Shown: positions 43,944 through 55,956 of the stretch, piece after piece
Numbering within the stretch: position 1 is the first letter of the stretch
Layout: each line of letters starts with the position of its first letter
From: Phoronis australis
Lineage: Eukaryota > Phoronida > Phoronidae
Reading direction: 5' to 3'
Length of the DNA stretch: 64,000 nucleotides
Assembly (NCBI GenBank): GCA_002633005.1
Contig: NMRA01000371.1
Location: forward strand, 62,001 to 126,000
The notes under the pieces: generated by a model
What the model was told of the DNA's origin: nothing
Seen by the model: the letters and a program-made list of their open reading frames with translations, nothing else
Database searches by the model: none
Program-made: the position numbers and the translations under genes

Positions 43944-44827
43944 AATGGTGATTGTTTTATCTTAATATTGTGATAGTCACAAAAATCTGAGTCATGGGGG
44001 TAATACAAGTTAACATTTCCTTTCTCTATGCTAATTGCTTATGCTGTGGTCAGAATGTGCCATTTTGGGTTTAATAACACGCTTTTCGTATTTTATCATG
44101 CTGGCCATTTTTAATGTGCTCATGTAGTGCTCAATATACTTTTAAGTATCATCTTTAAAAATCTCTCGAGTGGTGTTGAGACCATTTTCGATTTTTTGAA
44201 TATAGCAAATTACCTTTCATAGTTAGCATCATAGGCTGACTGCAGCTGATCAATTGATTCTGTGGGTTGACATGCTGACGTAAACTTGATTCACTCATAT
44301 TGTTTGAAGTTTGTGATTTCAGGCCTGTTGCCCCTATCTTGTTGAGTGTGACTACACTGAGAGCCCGCTTATTCTCATGTACTCAGTTCTGATGTAAATT
44401 ATGTTTTAACTGAATACTTCATTAAGTGGGCTCCTGTGTGTAGAGTCTACCAAGTAAGACAGCAAAGCAGGAAATGACTGAATTTTTGTGGAGTTCCAAT
44501 ATTAAAGGCAAATGAATTGAGGAGGAATTAGTTTGGTTTTCAGACAGGAACTTATGCTAATTAGCGTGATGGTAGAATGTTGGGAAAAGTAAACTCAAGG
44601 TATATATGCTAATCAGTGGGAGAGAATCAAATGAATGTTGATCTTATTATGGACTATCTCTGGGAATATGACAATAAATCATGACATTATGCAGGCTCTT
44701 TTACATGGGTTAATAGGAAATGATTAGTTTTCTGTCATTTCATGAAAATAACTGTTTTGCTGTATGACATAAGTATGCTCCACTATACTTCCATTTTAGG
44801 AAAATGTAACTGTGATACTTCATTGTA

Positions 44828-44833
44828 AATAAA
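44828..44833 (+). terminator. Candidate polyadenylation signal AATAAA
   Basis: AATAAA sits about 1.46 kb after the stop codon and is followed by a T-rich tract (actttttattta). The alternative is ATTAAA at 43588-43593. Confidence 0.35.
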
Positions 44834-47800
44834 CTTTACTTTTTTATTTATTTTTGAAAGAACTATTATGTTTTCTGATCGTATACTATTGTTCATAACG
44901 CATTACATAGGTCATAAGAAATATACCGAGATAATTTTCATTCAACGTCAGTCTCTTCGGGTCTTTTGAGTAGATACCCCATCACTCAAAAACTATATCC
45001 AGAGTACGCAATCATTCAAAATGGTTTGTGTTGTATTGAGAAGATTTTAGCTCAGTAGCGACACTGTGTTCTTTAGTATTTGTACGTAAACTTGATCGTG
45101 TATGTGTACTCAGCAGCCTCTCCAGGAATACTGCAGTGCCCCTGTTGGTCATTACATAGTAAACTGTTACCAAGAATGAATTTGCCCATTTTGCTTAATA
45201 AGATCATGGCCTTATATACCAGATGTTACCGTAGCACAGCCTAAACACTAGGTGGAGCTAATGTGGCATGCTCCCTAGTTTATTGCGACGTGAGGATACC
45301 ATTTAGATTTTACATGAAACTGAATTTTTATCTGAATGTTATTACTTTACAATGTCTTGCACTTATTACATTTTTAACCATGTACATATATATTTAATAG
45401 TCTAAAAATTGTGAACACTTGTGAATTGTTTAATAAGAGCCAAGATGGCATAAAATTTTCATTTTTATTTCATTCTAATGAGAATAGAAAACTACAAAGT
45501 TGAAATGTACACTGCACACAGCTCTTGCAATAAATTAAAAAGTACTCTCAACTTACTAAGACACATTCATTCATCTACCAAAAGGGGGCAGCACACTTCC
45601 TGTGGCAAGATCATTTGATACAAAACATTCATCTTCCATTGTGATAGAGAGGGTGATTAAAAAATGTTACCCTCAATGCTGCATGGAATCTAATAGTATA
45701 TGACAAATATTTTGTGTCAAAAGACCATGTACTCGGGTAATCTTGTTCAAATTTTACAGCGTATTCCAGTAAAATACACCACAACAGAACAAACAAATGT
45801 GCGTCATCGAATTCGAAAATTTATGACTATTTGGTAAGAAGTGAAAAGTACAGCACTACTTGATTACTTTCTCCAAAGAACTTGTTTGACGCATTCTCGT
45901 TGGCTTACATATTGCCCAAAAGTAGCTATACAAGCAAATCTATGAAAATGGTGAAAATTGGTCATTTTTCTGCAAAAATTATGACATTCAGAGAAAAACT
46001 GGTGATGATTGTGCAATAATGACATAATTTACTTGAAACTAGACTTAATGGGCTAACAACCAAACAGCTGAGAATGATGAAAATGAAAGACAACTGGCAG
46101 ACAATAACCACTACATGCAGATTTTGGGAGAAAACCCTTTTTGTTTGCTGTGAAAACAATCGCAGAGTGTCAGTTTTCAGATTAATTTTGAATTGATAAA
46201 AAGGGTCACGAAGAACAGAAATTTCTCTGTAAATCAAAAACTTCTTGCAAAGGGTGGATTAAATACAAATTCAGATGACCAATTTGATGATTTTCCCAGA
46301 ATGCTTTGCAACAAGGAACAAGCAGCGCAGCTTGAAGTTACAAGAAACATTGTCTACATGCTAAACACAATGCTGCGCACCCTAGCTTAAATAACAACTA
46401 TTACATCAAAACACACACAAGGCCATTGTCTACATTTGAATACCTCAATAACAGCATTATCATCTCCATATTCTCCACAACTAAAATCCCAAATGTGTCA
46501 GGAAGTGTCAACGCCAAGAAAAACGCTGGAAAAGCACCGCAGCTGTCATACACATTTTCCTGTCTTGCTATCCAATGTACTTTAACACTAATGTACAGCC
46601 CAATTTAAGCTGTAAGGACATAGCTTGTCAACAGTCACAAAGGCATACAATCGTTTTAAGTCCCCCATATGGCTCTCCATACTAGCAGCCCTCTTCATTC
46701 ATGGTGAGATCATCAGAGATATAACAAAGTAACAGTACACCTAAATGCTAGTCTTCTAATTATGAAAGTCGAGAAGCCCAGACAAGGGGCCAGCTAAGTA
46801 CTAACTTTAGATACTAAAGAGACCAGGAGGCGATACAAAAACGAGCAAAAATAAATACAAAAAAATCATCAAGTTAATTCAATATCAACTTTTGTACACC
46901 GTATCCATTAAAATACAACATTTGGCAATTATTTACAAAACATGCATACAAAATACTGATGGTCAAAACAGCCTGATAAAAACAGGAGCGGTTGGTCATA
47001 GTTGCACTAGGACAAACCATTTATGTGAGCAGTTAGCAACTCGCGTTCTTATTTTTGCTTGACACAACAGATCATTCAAACATAATGTACCATTGACCCA
47101 TGGAGAAAACAGGAAGTTATCTGCGCAATGAATTATGGAAGATATTGTAGTTATAGCAGCAAATAGATGCATATTATTCAACAAAATATTTAGCTGCAGT
47201 AAACTTCAGCTCATTCAAGTTTACAGTAAGTTAGCTCAAAATCTAAAGTGAAACCAGAAATCAAGGAAATGTTTAGCACTACATTGTTTAGAAGCTCCAC
47301 AAATATCATTCATTTTCGTTGATCTAAAAAAGGCCAGTTGAAACAGAAACAATATCTTTTCGATTTTTAACAACAACTCGTCCAGATTAACATCCAGGGT
47401 AATTAAATCAGAGGGTGGGCACAAAACTGAACACCAGCATTTAAAAAACGAAATGTTAACAAAGTCCAGGACTGGAGATAACCACATTAAATGTCAACAT
47501 TTTGCACACAAGTATAAAAACAAGAATGCACAAGAATAAAAAGTCATTTCACGTATTCTTCAGTAAAAAGTGGGTATGTTCCAGCTCAAATACGGCAAGG
47601 TGCTACTGGTACAGACAGCTTGTTATTCAAAGGTGAGTCACATGTTATTCAAGAGCTAAACTGCTCCGAGATGAGCATTAATAAAACAATGGCACGTTTT
47701 AAGGAAGTCTTGATTGTATAAATTTTGGGTGAGCGCCAACCTAAGCATAGGCATTTAAAAACGAAAATTTGAAAATTTCAGGGGTGGGTGTTGCACTGTA

Positions 47801-47993
47801 TGAGTATGGTAGTTTCGGTAAAAATGTCTTAGCTGTGGTCAATCCTAGATAGTATCAATGTGAGATCAGGTCAGGACAGAAATGAAATAACTGTCACAAA
47901 CGAGGCTATCTTAAAACCTGGAAATGTGTCAGTAGTTCAGGCAATTTGAAACTGACTTAACAATGGCATAAACATCATTAGAACAAAAATGTT
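44834..47993. other. Gene-free region
   Basis: Between the plus-strand gene and the segmental duplication. Short open frames (at 45962-46237, 46193-46390 and 47236-47487) have no motif or matching splice sites. Confidence 0.5.
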
Positions 47994-49563
47994 CATAAAA
48001 GGTAATTCAACGTATTATTCACTTAAAAACTCATAAAAATGCACTCTATTCTCGAATTACCTCACTCTCCAAGTAAAAGGCACACATAAAGCCATTCAAA
48101 TAACCCAACAAGTTGAATACAAAGACAGTTTAATAAAAAAGAGCAAAGTTCAATACATCAGAGGTCCTGTGATTAAAGGATTTTTGTGGAGAAGGTCTTT
48201 AGAAATACAGGAGCACTCAACCAAAGAATCTTCACACTAACAGCCAAGAAACATCAGAGAAAAATGAGGCAACTAAGCTTGTATCACATAAATAAAGCAG
48301 AACTCATTACACAAAAGTACTCCCTCTCCTAACAGGGGAGAGTGCACGAGTTAACACTGTGAACAAAGCATGTGTTCTGCATACATGTTGCCATGAGCAA
48401 CAAGCAGGTGTAGTGTGTGACATTTGTAATCACACAAAGAGTGTTACTAGTAAACATTTCCCGATTTGTTTGCAAAATGCCTTGGTCCAACTTATTTTAA
48501 AACATTCATAAAATCAGTAGAGCGAATTAGTTCTTTCGGTAAACTTTTAAAACAATTCAAAGTGAAAATTATTGAAAAACCACAGGTGACCTTGCAAAAT
48601 ATCATTAATAACAATTCATTTATAACCGCTCATGAAATAGAGAATTTTAATGTCTCAAAATTTTAGCGCCACTGCTGATAGCAAAACCTCTTTCAGAGTA
48701 CCATGCCCAATTTTTTCTGTACTGCGTGATACATTTTGAGCATAGTGTGTAACAATGAGCACTATACGTCACTTTCCCAAGCTATGAGCCACATCTAATA
48801 CAGCGCCACAAAGATGACAGAGCACCACATTTTGTGGGTCACATTAAGTGTGTTGCATCCAGTTTACCATACTGTGTACCTTTTGTCACATTCAGTGTGG
48901 TGTCTGTGAAATGCAGTAAACTGTGTTGCCACATTCAGCTTCGTACATAACACATTTGGTATACACAGTGACATGTAAAATGAACATTGTACAATCAATA
49001 TTGAGTCTACTATTGGCGATTTCTGATAGTAAGCCCTAAGGTGTATTTTCAGAAAATGGCACAATTTCTATTTTCCTGGTACCCCAAAAGGAAGCCTCAT
49101 GGAACACGTGTTGAGTGCTTTGCCTGGTTGCAAATGTGTTCTTAAAATGATACAGTGATTTCTAAAACAAGTGACAAGCCCGCTATTCGACTGTTAATGT
49201 GAAGACAGGCACCACCTAACATAATTCACTTTGGAAAATCCTACAACAAACCTCAAAGTAGACCCATAGGCCTTTTTCAGTAAATTTTCCAATCTTGGTT
49301 GATGAACATGCATTTAGGGATGTCTGTTTAAGGAAATTACCAGTAAGTGACGTGTTTAGTATACTGTGAGCTACATTCAGTGTACTGTACACCACACTTA
49401 CTGTACAGTGTGCTACATTCAGTGTAATGTACACCACACTTACTGTACTGTGTGCTACATTCAGTGCACTGTACACCACACTTACTGTACTGTGTGCTAC
49501 ATTCAGTGTACTGTACACCACACTTACTGTACTGTGTGCTACATTCAGTGCACTGTACACCAC
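47994..49563. repeat. Duplicated 1.57-kb segment, copy 1
   Basis: Starts cataaaaggtaattcaacg at 47994; the same sequence starts again at 49565 after the N. The two copies stay collinear with a few percent substitutions and small indels through to the 42-bp array. Copy 1 stops inside the array at the N. Confidence 0.93.
49365..49563. repeat. 42-bp minisatellite array, copy 1 (about 5 units)
   Basis: acattcagtg recurs at 49373, 49415, 49457, 49499 and 49541, an exact 42-bp period. The unit includes gtgtactgtacaccacactt. Because 42 is divisible by 3, long open frames appear on both strands; they are not genes. Confidence 0.95.
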
Positions 49564-49564
49564 N

Positions 49565-51304
49565 CATAAAAGGTAATTCAACGTATTATTCACTTAAAAA
49601 CTCATAAAAATGCACTCTATTCTCGAATTACCTCACTCTCCAAGTAAAAGGCACACATAAAGCCATTCAAATAACCCAACAAGTTGAATACAAAGACAGT
49701 TTAATAAAAAAGAGCAAAGTTCAATACATCAGAGGTCCTGTGATTAAAGGATTTTTGTGGAGAAGGTCTTTAGAAATACAGGAGCACTCAACCAAAGAAT
49801 CTTCACACTAACAGCCAAGAAACATCAGAGAAAAATGAGGCAACTAAGCTTGTATCACATAAATAAAGGAGAACTCATTACACAAAAGTACTCCCTCTCC
49901 TAACAGGGGAGAGTGCACGAGTTAACACTGTGAACAAAGCATGTGTTCTGCATACATGTTGCCATGAGCAACAAGCAGGTGTAGTGTGTGACATTTGTAA
50001 TCACACAAAGAGTGTTACTAGTAAACATTTCCTGATTTGTTTGCAAAATGCCTTGGTCCAACTTATTTTAAAATATTCATAAAATCAGTAGAGCGCATTA
50101 GTTCTTTCGGTAAACTTTTAAAACAATTCAAAGTGAAAATTCTTGAAAACCACAGGTGACCTTGCAAAAGATCATTAATAACAATTCATTTATAACCGCT
50201 CATGAAATAGAGAATTTTAATGTCTCAAAATTTTAGCGCCACTGCTGATAGCAAAACCTCTTTCAGAGTACCATGCCCAATTTTTTCTATACTGCGTGAT
50301 ACATTTTGAGCATAGTGTGTAACAATGAGCACTATACGTCACTTTCCCAAGCTATGAGCCACATCTAATACAGCGCCACAAACAGATGACAGAGCACCAC
50401 ATTTTGTGGGTCACATTAAGTGTGTTGCATCCAGTTTAGCATACTGTGTACCTTTTGTCAAATTCAGTGTGGTGTCTATGAAATACAGTAAACTGTGTTG
50501 CGACATTCAGCTTCGTACATAACACATTTGGTATACACAATGTCACGTAAAATGAACATTGTACAATCAATACTGAGTCTACTATTGGTGATTTCTGATA
50601 GTAAGCCCTAAGGTGTATTTTCAGAAAATGGCACAATTTCTGTTTTCCTGGTACCCCAAAAGGAAGCCTCATGGAACACGTGTTGAGTGCTTTGCCTGGT
50701 TGCAAATGTGTTCTTAAAAAAATACTTTGATTTCTAAAACAAGTGACAGGCCCGCTATTCGACTGTTAATGTGAAGACAGGCACCACCTAACATTATTCA
50801 CTTTGGAAAATCCTACAACAAACCTAAAAGTAGACCCATAGGCCTACGTTCAGTATATTTTCCAATCTTGGTTGATGGACATACATTTAGGGATGTCTGT
50901 TTAAGGAAATTACCAGTAAGTGACGTGTTTAGTATACTGTGAGCTACATTCAGTGTACTGTACACCACACTTACTGTACTGTGAGCTACATTCAGTGTAC
51001 TGTACACCACACTTACTGTACTGTGTGCTACATTCAGTGTAATGTACACCACACTTACTGTACTGTGAGCTACATTCAGTGTACTGTACACCACACTTAC
51101 TGTACTGTGTGCTACATTCAGTGTAATGTACACCACACTTACTGTACTGTGTGCTACATTCAGTGTAATGTACACCACACTTACTGTACTGTGTGCTACA
51201 TTCAGTGTAATGTACACCACCCTTACTGTACCGTGAGGTACATTCAGTGTAATGTACACCACACTTACTGTACTGTGAGCTACATTCAGTGTACTGTACA
51301 CCAC
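49565..51304. repeat. Duplicated 1.57-kb segment, copy 2
   Basis: Near-identical to 47994-49563, but its terminal 42-bp array has nine copies instead of five. Unique sequence follows. No host exon is recognised in either copy. Confidence 0.93.
50938..51304. repeat. 42-bp minisatellite array, copy 2 (9 units)
   Basis: acattcag recurs from 50946 to 51282 in exact steps of 42. Units alternate between gtgagctacattcag and gtgtgctacattcag, and between gtactgtacac and gtaatgtacac. Degenerate single units occur upstream (about 50408-50510). Confidence 0.95.
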
Positions 51305-52206
51305 GTTTAATATACTGTATGTCAAAGTTGGTTACTTGCTTGCTCTTCACAACAAAATAAACACAAAGTTTAACAGAAATGAAGAACACAAGCTGGTCTA
51401 CAGGCTCAGATATATATTTATTGTTGTTCAGTTCTCTGTCCTATTAATGCACTGCCCTGCTGTAAGGTAAAAACTCTAGCTCACTACTTTCAGTCAAATG
51501 AATAAAATACTTTCTTTGTTAGGCAGACAGAAAATTACAAATAATTATCTCAAAACTAAATTCTGCACTTAAAAATGCTGTTAACATGCTCCTGAAATGT
51601 GCTATTTTCTGTTCACGTGACAACGGAACAACAGTTGAATCTAACAGCACCCGAACACCATCCTAATATGTTTGCATTGTTACACCACTGCAGGAGTTCC
51701 ACCTACATCTCAATACAGTACAACTGGGAATTTCTGAAAACAGGCCCACCCAAAATTATGCCCACGGACATATTTTTGGTAACCGTGTGCATGTTTGAGA
51801 ATATGATAGATTGTTCTAAAATACATAAGTATGTTTTGATGTAAAATTTTGTTTATTACGACAAGACATACTTTGGGATCGCTATTTTATTCCATTGGCT
51901 ATCATTTAACAAGTTAAAGGGAGACTTTGTTGGTAAATAGCACACTATGAGGTACAGTTTTAATGATAATTTCCTAAAATATGTTACCCCAATCTGAAAA
52001 TACATCTGGGCATGCATTTGGTTTCATTGACATTTTTGAAAGATTGCTTGTCAAATATATCTACTCAATGGGCCTATTTTCAGAAATTTCCAGTGGGCAG
52101 CCCATATCACATGACCAGCAAGTCACGTGATGGTGCCAAAAATCTTTGTGTACGTGTCCATCTGTCTGTAGTAGGTTGAGCTTTTAGTTACTAAGAAAAG
52201 CCATCA
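51305..52206 (-). other. Probable 3' UTR / flank of the minus-strand gene
   Basis: No coding exon is recognised. Minus-strand AATAAA signals occur at 51852-51857 and 51417-51422, downstream of the stop at 52207. Confidence 0.4.
51852..51857 (-). terminator. Candidate polyadenylation signal (minus-strand AATAAA)
   Basis: Plus-strand tttatt, about 350 bases downstream of the stop codon at 52207. Another lies at 51417-51422. Confidence 0.3.
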
Positions 52207-52354
52207 TCATTTCCGTTTCTGTTTCCTGAATCTGTGACGGCGGTAAACAGCTGGTTCCCACTGGGACAGCGTGGAACGAGGTAGATTTTTGATTGACATT
52301 ATTCTTTGATGAAGGCTTGGAAGACGCTCTTCAGACACCCACATGTCTTCAAGA
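52207..52354 (-). CDS. Last exon of the minus-strand gene
   Basis: 148 bp including TGA. Only phase 2 entry gives an open frame, which matches the previous exon. Two stop codons occur in tandem (TGATGATGG: TGA then shifted). The last eleven residues contain seven Arg/Lys. Confidence 0.65.
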
Positions 52355-53297
52355 CTGAAAATGGATTATCATAAATTGAGACCATCTGCCAAAGGTGGGA
52401 TTGAATTACATCAGAGTTCATGTTTAATTATATAAAACACATTAACATACCAAAAGGGACAACTCAATAAGCTGAGAAAATAACATAATACTGTCCCTTG
52501 ATGTAGACATGCAAGTCATGCCAACACCAAAAGTTTAACCGTTAATGTTAACGATGTCATGTACTTGACACCACCAAGTAATTGACTTACTGGATTATTC
52601 CTGATGATGATTAGGCAGCTGCACTAAACATTGATAATGAATATTTTTCTCTCATTTGATTATTTGTCCTCAAAATGTGACTTGAGAATAGTATATTCGT
52701 CACATAGGTTAACTCAAGAAGCAAAAAGTGCAGTGAAACTTAAAAAATGCAACTGCTGAATAAAATGTATATAAAACAATTAGTCACACGAACCTTAAGA
52801 CCGACATGTACTTTATCCCAAATACCCACTTGGGTTTTAAAGGTTGACATGGTCAGTAAGTTACCTTAGATTCCTGAGTAATTTCCAAATAACATTTCTT
52901 TGAACACAAGAGCAACATAGAGCTGCCTCAGCAAGAAAGATCCCCACATCCCAGGTAAATCACCAGCAATTCAGAACAAGTACCACTCATGACTTCAAGC
53001 TCATGGGCTTATTTACCAATGTCTGATACCAGCCCACTCATATGCAAGCCCACACCTACTCCCATTTGTTCGTAGTCCCCCAATTACAAATCCATGGGCT
53101 GCACAAATACAGAATGTCTTATGTGCGTTCCAAACCATGTTAAAGTCCAAATGAGAACAGTGGATCACCTTTTCAGCCAATGACTTGCACTGTTCTCCAG
53201 CTCATATTTTAAAGAATTAATCAACTCACACATTAGGCGGTGTCCACCTGATGAGCATTTTACTCTTGCCTGATTGGTCAATTCGCTTGGCTATCAC
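52207..53297 (-). CDS. 3' end of an unidentified minus-strand gene (two exons)
   Basis: join(53297..53230, 52354..52207). The penultimate exon lies between gtttttcacag and gtgagt. The last exon follows ttttcag and ends at TGA (52209-52207). Together they encode VIAKRIDQSGKSKMLIRWTP, PNVLEDMWVSEERLPSL, HQRIMSIKNLPRSTLSQWEP and a basic tail, AVYRRHRFRKQKRK. The first part resembles the start of a chromodomain-like fold (V-I-x-K-R-x-D-x-S-G-K-x-K-M-L-I-R-W), but the rest does not follow the chromodomain pattern, so I do not assign a family. The strongly basic C-terminus suggests a nucleic-acid-associated protein. Upstream exons are uncertain. Confidence 0.65.
52355..53229. other. Intron of the minus-strand gene
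   Basis: About 875 bp of AT-rich intron. Nothing recognised. Confidence 0.5.
53230..53297 (-). CDS. Penultimate exon of the minus-strand gene
   Basis: 68 bp entering in phase 0 and leaving GT. It is preceded by a strong polypyrimidine tract and acceptor, and followed by the consensus donor gtgagt. 22 codons, V-I-A-K-R-I-D through T-P-P-N. Confidence 0.65.
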
Positions 53298-54477
53298 CTG
53301 TGAAAAACAAAAGTAGTTTGTGTGAGTTAACTCATACTGGATAATTTTTCACCCATTTTGCACAAAAAATAATTACCAGTATCACGTTTTTCATTTTTTT
53401 CAAACACATACTGCATTAATACAAATAACGAAACATTTCCAAGACTTGTTTTATGACATCTATATAATACAAACTATGTTACTAAAGAAATACATAGAAA
53501 TTTCTTAACCAGGGCCCGATGCTGAAACATAATGTCACAAATGCAACCTGGCAAAATTCCGAGGTAACCAAATGAGAATTGAAGTCCAGGCCGGAAACTG
53601 AAAAAAACCTGAATGCCTAAAGTGATAAGCTAGGGAACAAGGCAAATGCCTACCCAAGATCAGCGGGTTGACTTTTTTTCACTCAAATGGAAAATTAGGA
53701 GCATTGATTATGGCCAAGTTAAAAATTCACCCCTTTTGGGTCCAATATCCCATGTATAGACCCACCTCTTGGGGCGCATGGATGATTCAAACCGTCTCTT
53801 TACTATTTGTAGGATTTTGAGTGTGTGCTCGATTGTGCCATCACAATTGTGCAAGCTGGTATTTTTATCAGGTCACCAAACAAAACCTGAGGTTGATCAA
53901 CCAGCAGGTCGCTGAATAGAGTGCAATTAAAGATCATTTTTGTTGAGAAATGGGACAAAAATGAGAATTCATGTGTTGACCATACTGAATGCTAACTAGT
54001 TCAAGAATTATCAGATCAGTCTCTCTTGGTGAGAAAATCATGTGAAAACTCCAGACTACTCTACAAAGAACACATTTTAATCAGCACATAAAAGTAATGA
54101 AATCCAATCTAATGTGCTCTATACGGCAAAAAATTTTCAATTTGGGACAAAAATAATAGCTGAAATTGCCCTACTACTATTTTCAGACGCTTACTACATA
54201 GTTGTATAAGTTCAAAATTTTACCAAATGTTGTTTAAGATAACTACACCACATAGACCATGCAAAAAGTAAAGTAAAATTTCTTGAAACTTTTTGTCGAG
54301 AAATTTGAAAAAATTAAATTTCACCTCTTCACAATATTGCGTCCCAAACTGAAGAATTTTAGCATAACTTTTTATATTTTCTTGCTAAAGCAGAGTTCAG
54401 TGGACGATATACTATTAAGCCAAGAAATTGTGTAGACATAAATCCCAGGGAAACCATGTCGCCATATATTTTTCACC

Positions 54478-54544
54478 TAAATTATAAGTGCAAGAAAAAA
54501 CAAGTATTATCATAATACTTGTCTTTTCTTGCACTTATAATTTA
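54478..54544. repeat. 67-bp near-perfect palindrome (33-bp arms, single-base centre)
   Basis: Arms taaattataagtgcaag... (54478-54510) and ...cttgcacttataattta (54512-54544) are reverse complements with one mismatch around centre 54511. The lack of a loop makes a normal pre-miRNA unlikely; an inverted duplication or a palindromic element end is more plausible. Confidence 0.93.
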
Positions 54545-54889
54545 GAATGGAATATTGCAGTGATGTGACATTCATCTAGAAGTGAAAGCAAATCTATTTT
54601 GACCTGTCTCTAAAATTGTTACGGACAGCCTCTGGGAATCTAGAAATCCACCTGCTCAGACTAGTTACAATGTGGAACATGGAACACCTGACTACCAACA
54701 ATCCTACATATATATGTATCTAGCTTTGCGTGGAGTGAGTGTGAAAAGGCACCATCAAAGAACAAGTTATGAAAAGCATGAATGTCTTAGCAATTCAAGA
54801 GTCATCCGAAAGACGGTAAAATTAACCATGTCCTAAATTCTGGACTCAATGTGGTACGATACAAGCTATACAATTGTTTAAGTACGCCT

Positions 54890-55500
54890 TTTATACTCTG
54901 TAACACTGTAAGGAAATTATGAGCAGGTACAGAATTTTAAATAATGGCGTCACTTATTTGCAAAAATTATGCAAATTTATCATGCAGCAACCTGGAAATG
55001 TATTTCATTAAACTATCTGATCACAAAAACATGAGTACAAATTTAAACTAACAGGTCAAAGAAATATGGGTGTGAATATCAATATAATTTACTTGTAGTA
55101 CCTGATACTGAGCCATAAGCATAAGTAGAATTTTCAATAATGGATGCTGCAATTTGCATAATTTATGCAAATTTTCAATGTATCCCCTGTCAAAGTAGCT
55201 CCATTACATTCACTGTCATGGATGTAAATATCAATATGATTTATCTGTAGTGCCCGATACAGCAACTATACACAAGTAGAATTTTCAACAATGGCTGCCT
55301 CAATTTGCATAATTTATGCAAAATTATGGATGTATCCACCTCCAAAGTAGCTCTCTTATATAGACTGACCATAGAAACATGGGTGAAAATATCAAACTAA
55401 TCTACCTGCAATGTGTGGTATGGAAGTTATAAGCAAATAGCAAAAACAGAATTTTGCATAATGTAAGACTGAATTTGCATATTTAAAAAATACTCAAGGT
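54890..55500. repeat. Degenerate tandem repeat (about 150-195 bp units) with a conserved palindromic core
   Basis: The core aatttgcataatttatgcaa is present at about 55150 and 55302, in altered form at about 54956, and in half form at about 55470. Around it, aagtagaattttcaayaatg, gtgaatatcaatataattta and aaagtagctc recur. Four diverged copies. Confidence 0.75.
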
Positions 55501-55894
55501 TGTCAAAATTACAACACAGCTAAAATGCTTCAGGAAGGGAAGCTAGACATGAAACAACTGAAAAATCTTACACTACCAAGAATTTCTAGGCAGCCATTTC
55601 TTCTACAAGACTAAGTCACAATTAAGAAACGTTGCTAAATTTGGGCATGTGTGACTTGGTACCGCATTAAAAACCAAAAAGTTGTGATAACGGATAAAGC
55701 ACCCTTCCAGGAACAGAAGAAATGAACAACGCGAAGATCTGAGATCGCTATCGATTGCTTCACTCATGGTAAAACATCACAAATCAGCGATGATTCTAAC
55801 AAATAAAAGATCAACTTACCACATGCTATGCAGAAAAAAAATTTATCAGCAGTAAGCCCGCAGTATTATTTTCATAAAAAAGTCTTGCACTCAC

Positions 55895-55956
55895 AGTGAC
55901 TTTTTGTCTAGATGAATCCCATTAAGTTCAAAATCCACTGTCTCTGTACGAGCGCA
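55895..55956 (-). CDS. Weak exon candidate (ETVDFELNGIHLDKKS)
   Basis: 62 bp between ctgtag and the consensus donor gtgagt. It encodes CARTETVDFELNGIHLDKKS plus two bases. The peptide looks coding, but the acceptor has a poor pyrimidine tract and the phase does not connect directly to the exon at 53297. Confidence 0.25.

Larger units (their letters stand above)
43367..44833 (+). other. 3' UTR and flank of large gene
   Basis: Candidate polyadenylation signals are ATTAAA at 43588-43593 and AATAAA at 44828-44833; which is used is unknown. The stretch also holds MITE-like copy B. Confidence 0.4.
53298..55894. other. Repeat-containing region, probably intronic
   Basis: Contains the 67-bp palindrome at 54478-54544 and the degenerate tandem repeats at about 54890-55500. 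No supported exon. Confidence 0.45.

Noticed and set aside
49365-51304. Possible CRISPR array
   Set aside because: The units are directly adjacent with no spacers, and the genome is eukaryotic.
49216-51389. Open frames of 67-170 codons on both strands
   Set aside because: They arise from the 42-bp repeat, whose period is divisible by three. The peptides are only translations of the repeat.
54478-54544. microRNA precursor
   Set aside because: The stem is long enough, but the loop is a single base, unlike pre-miRNA hairpins.
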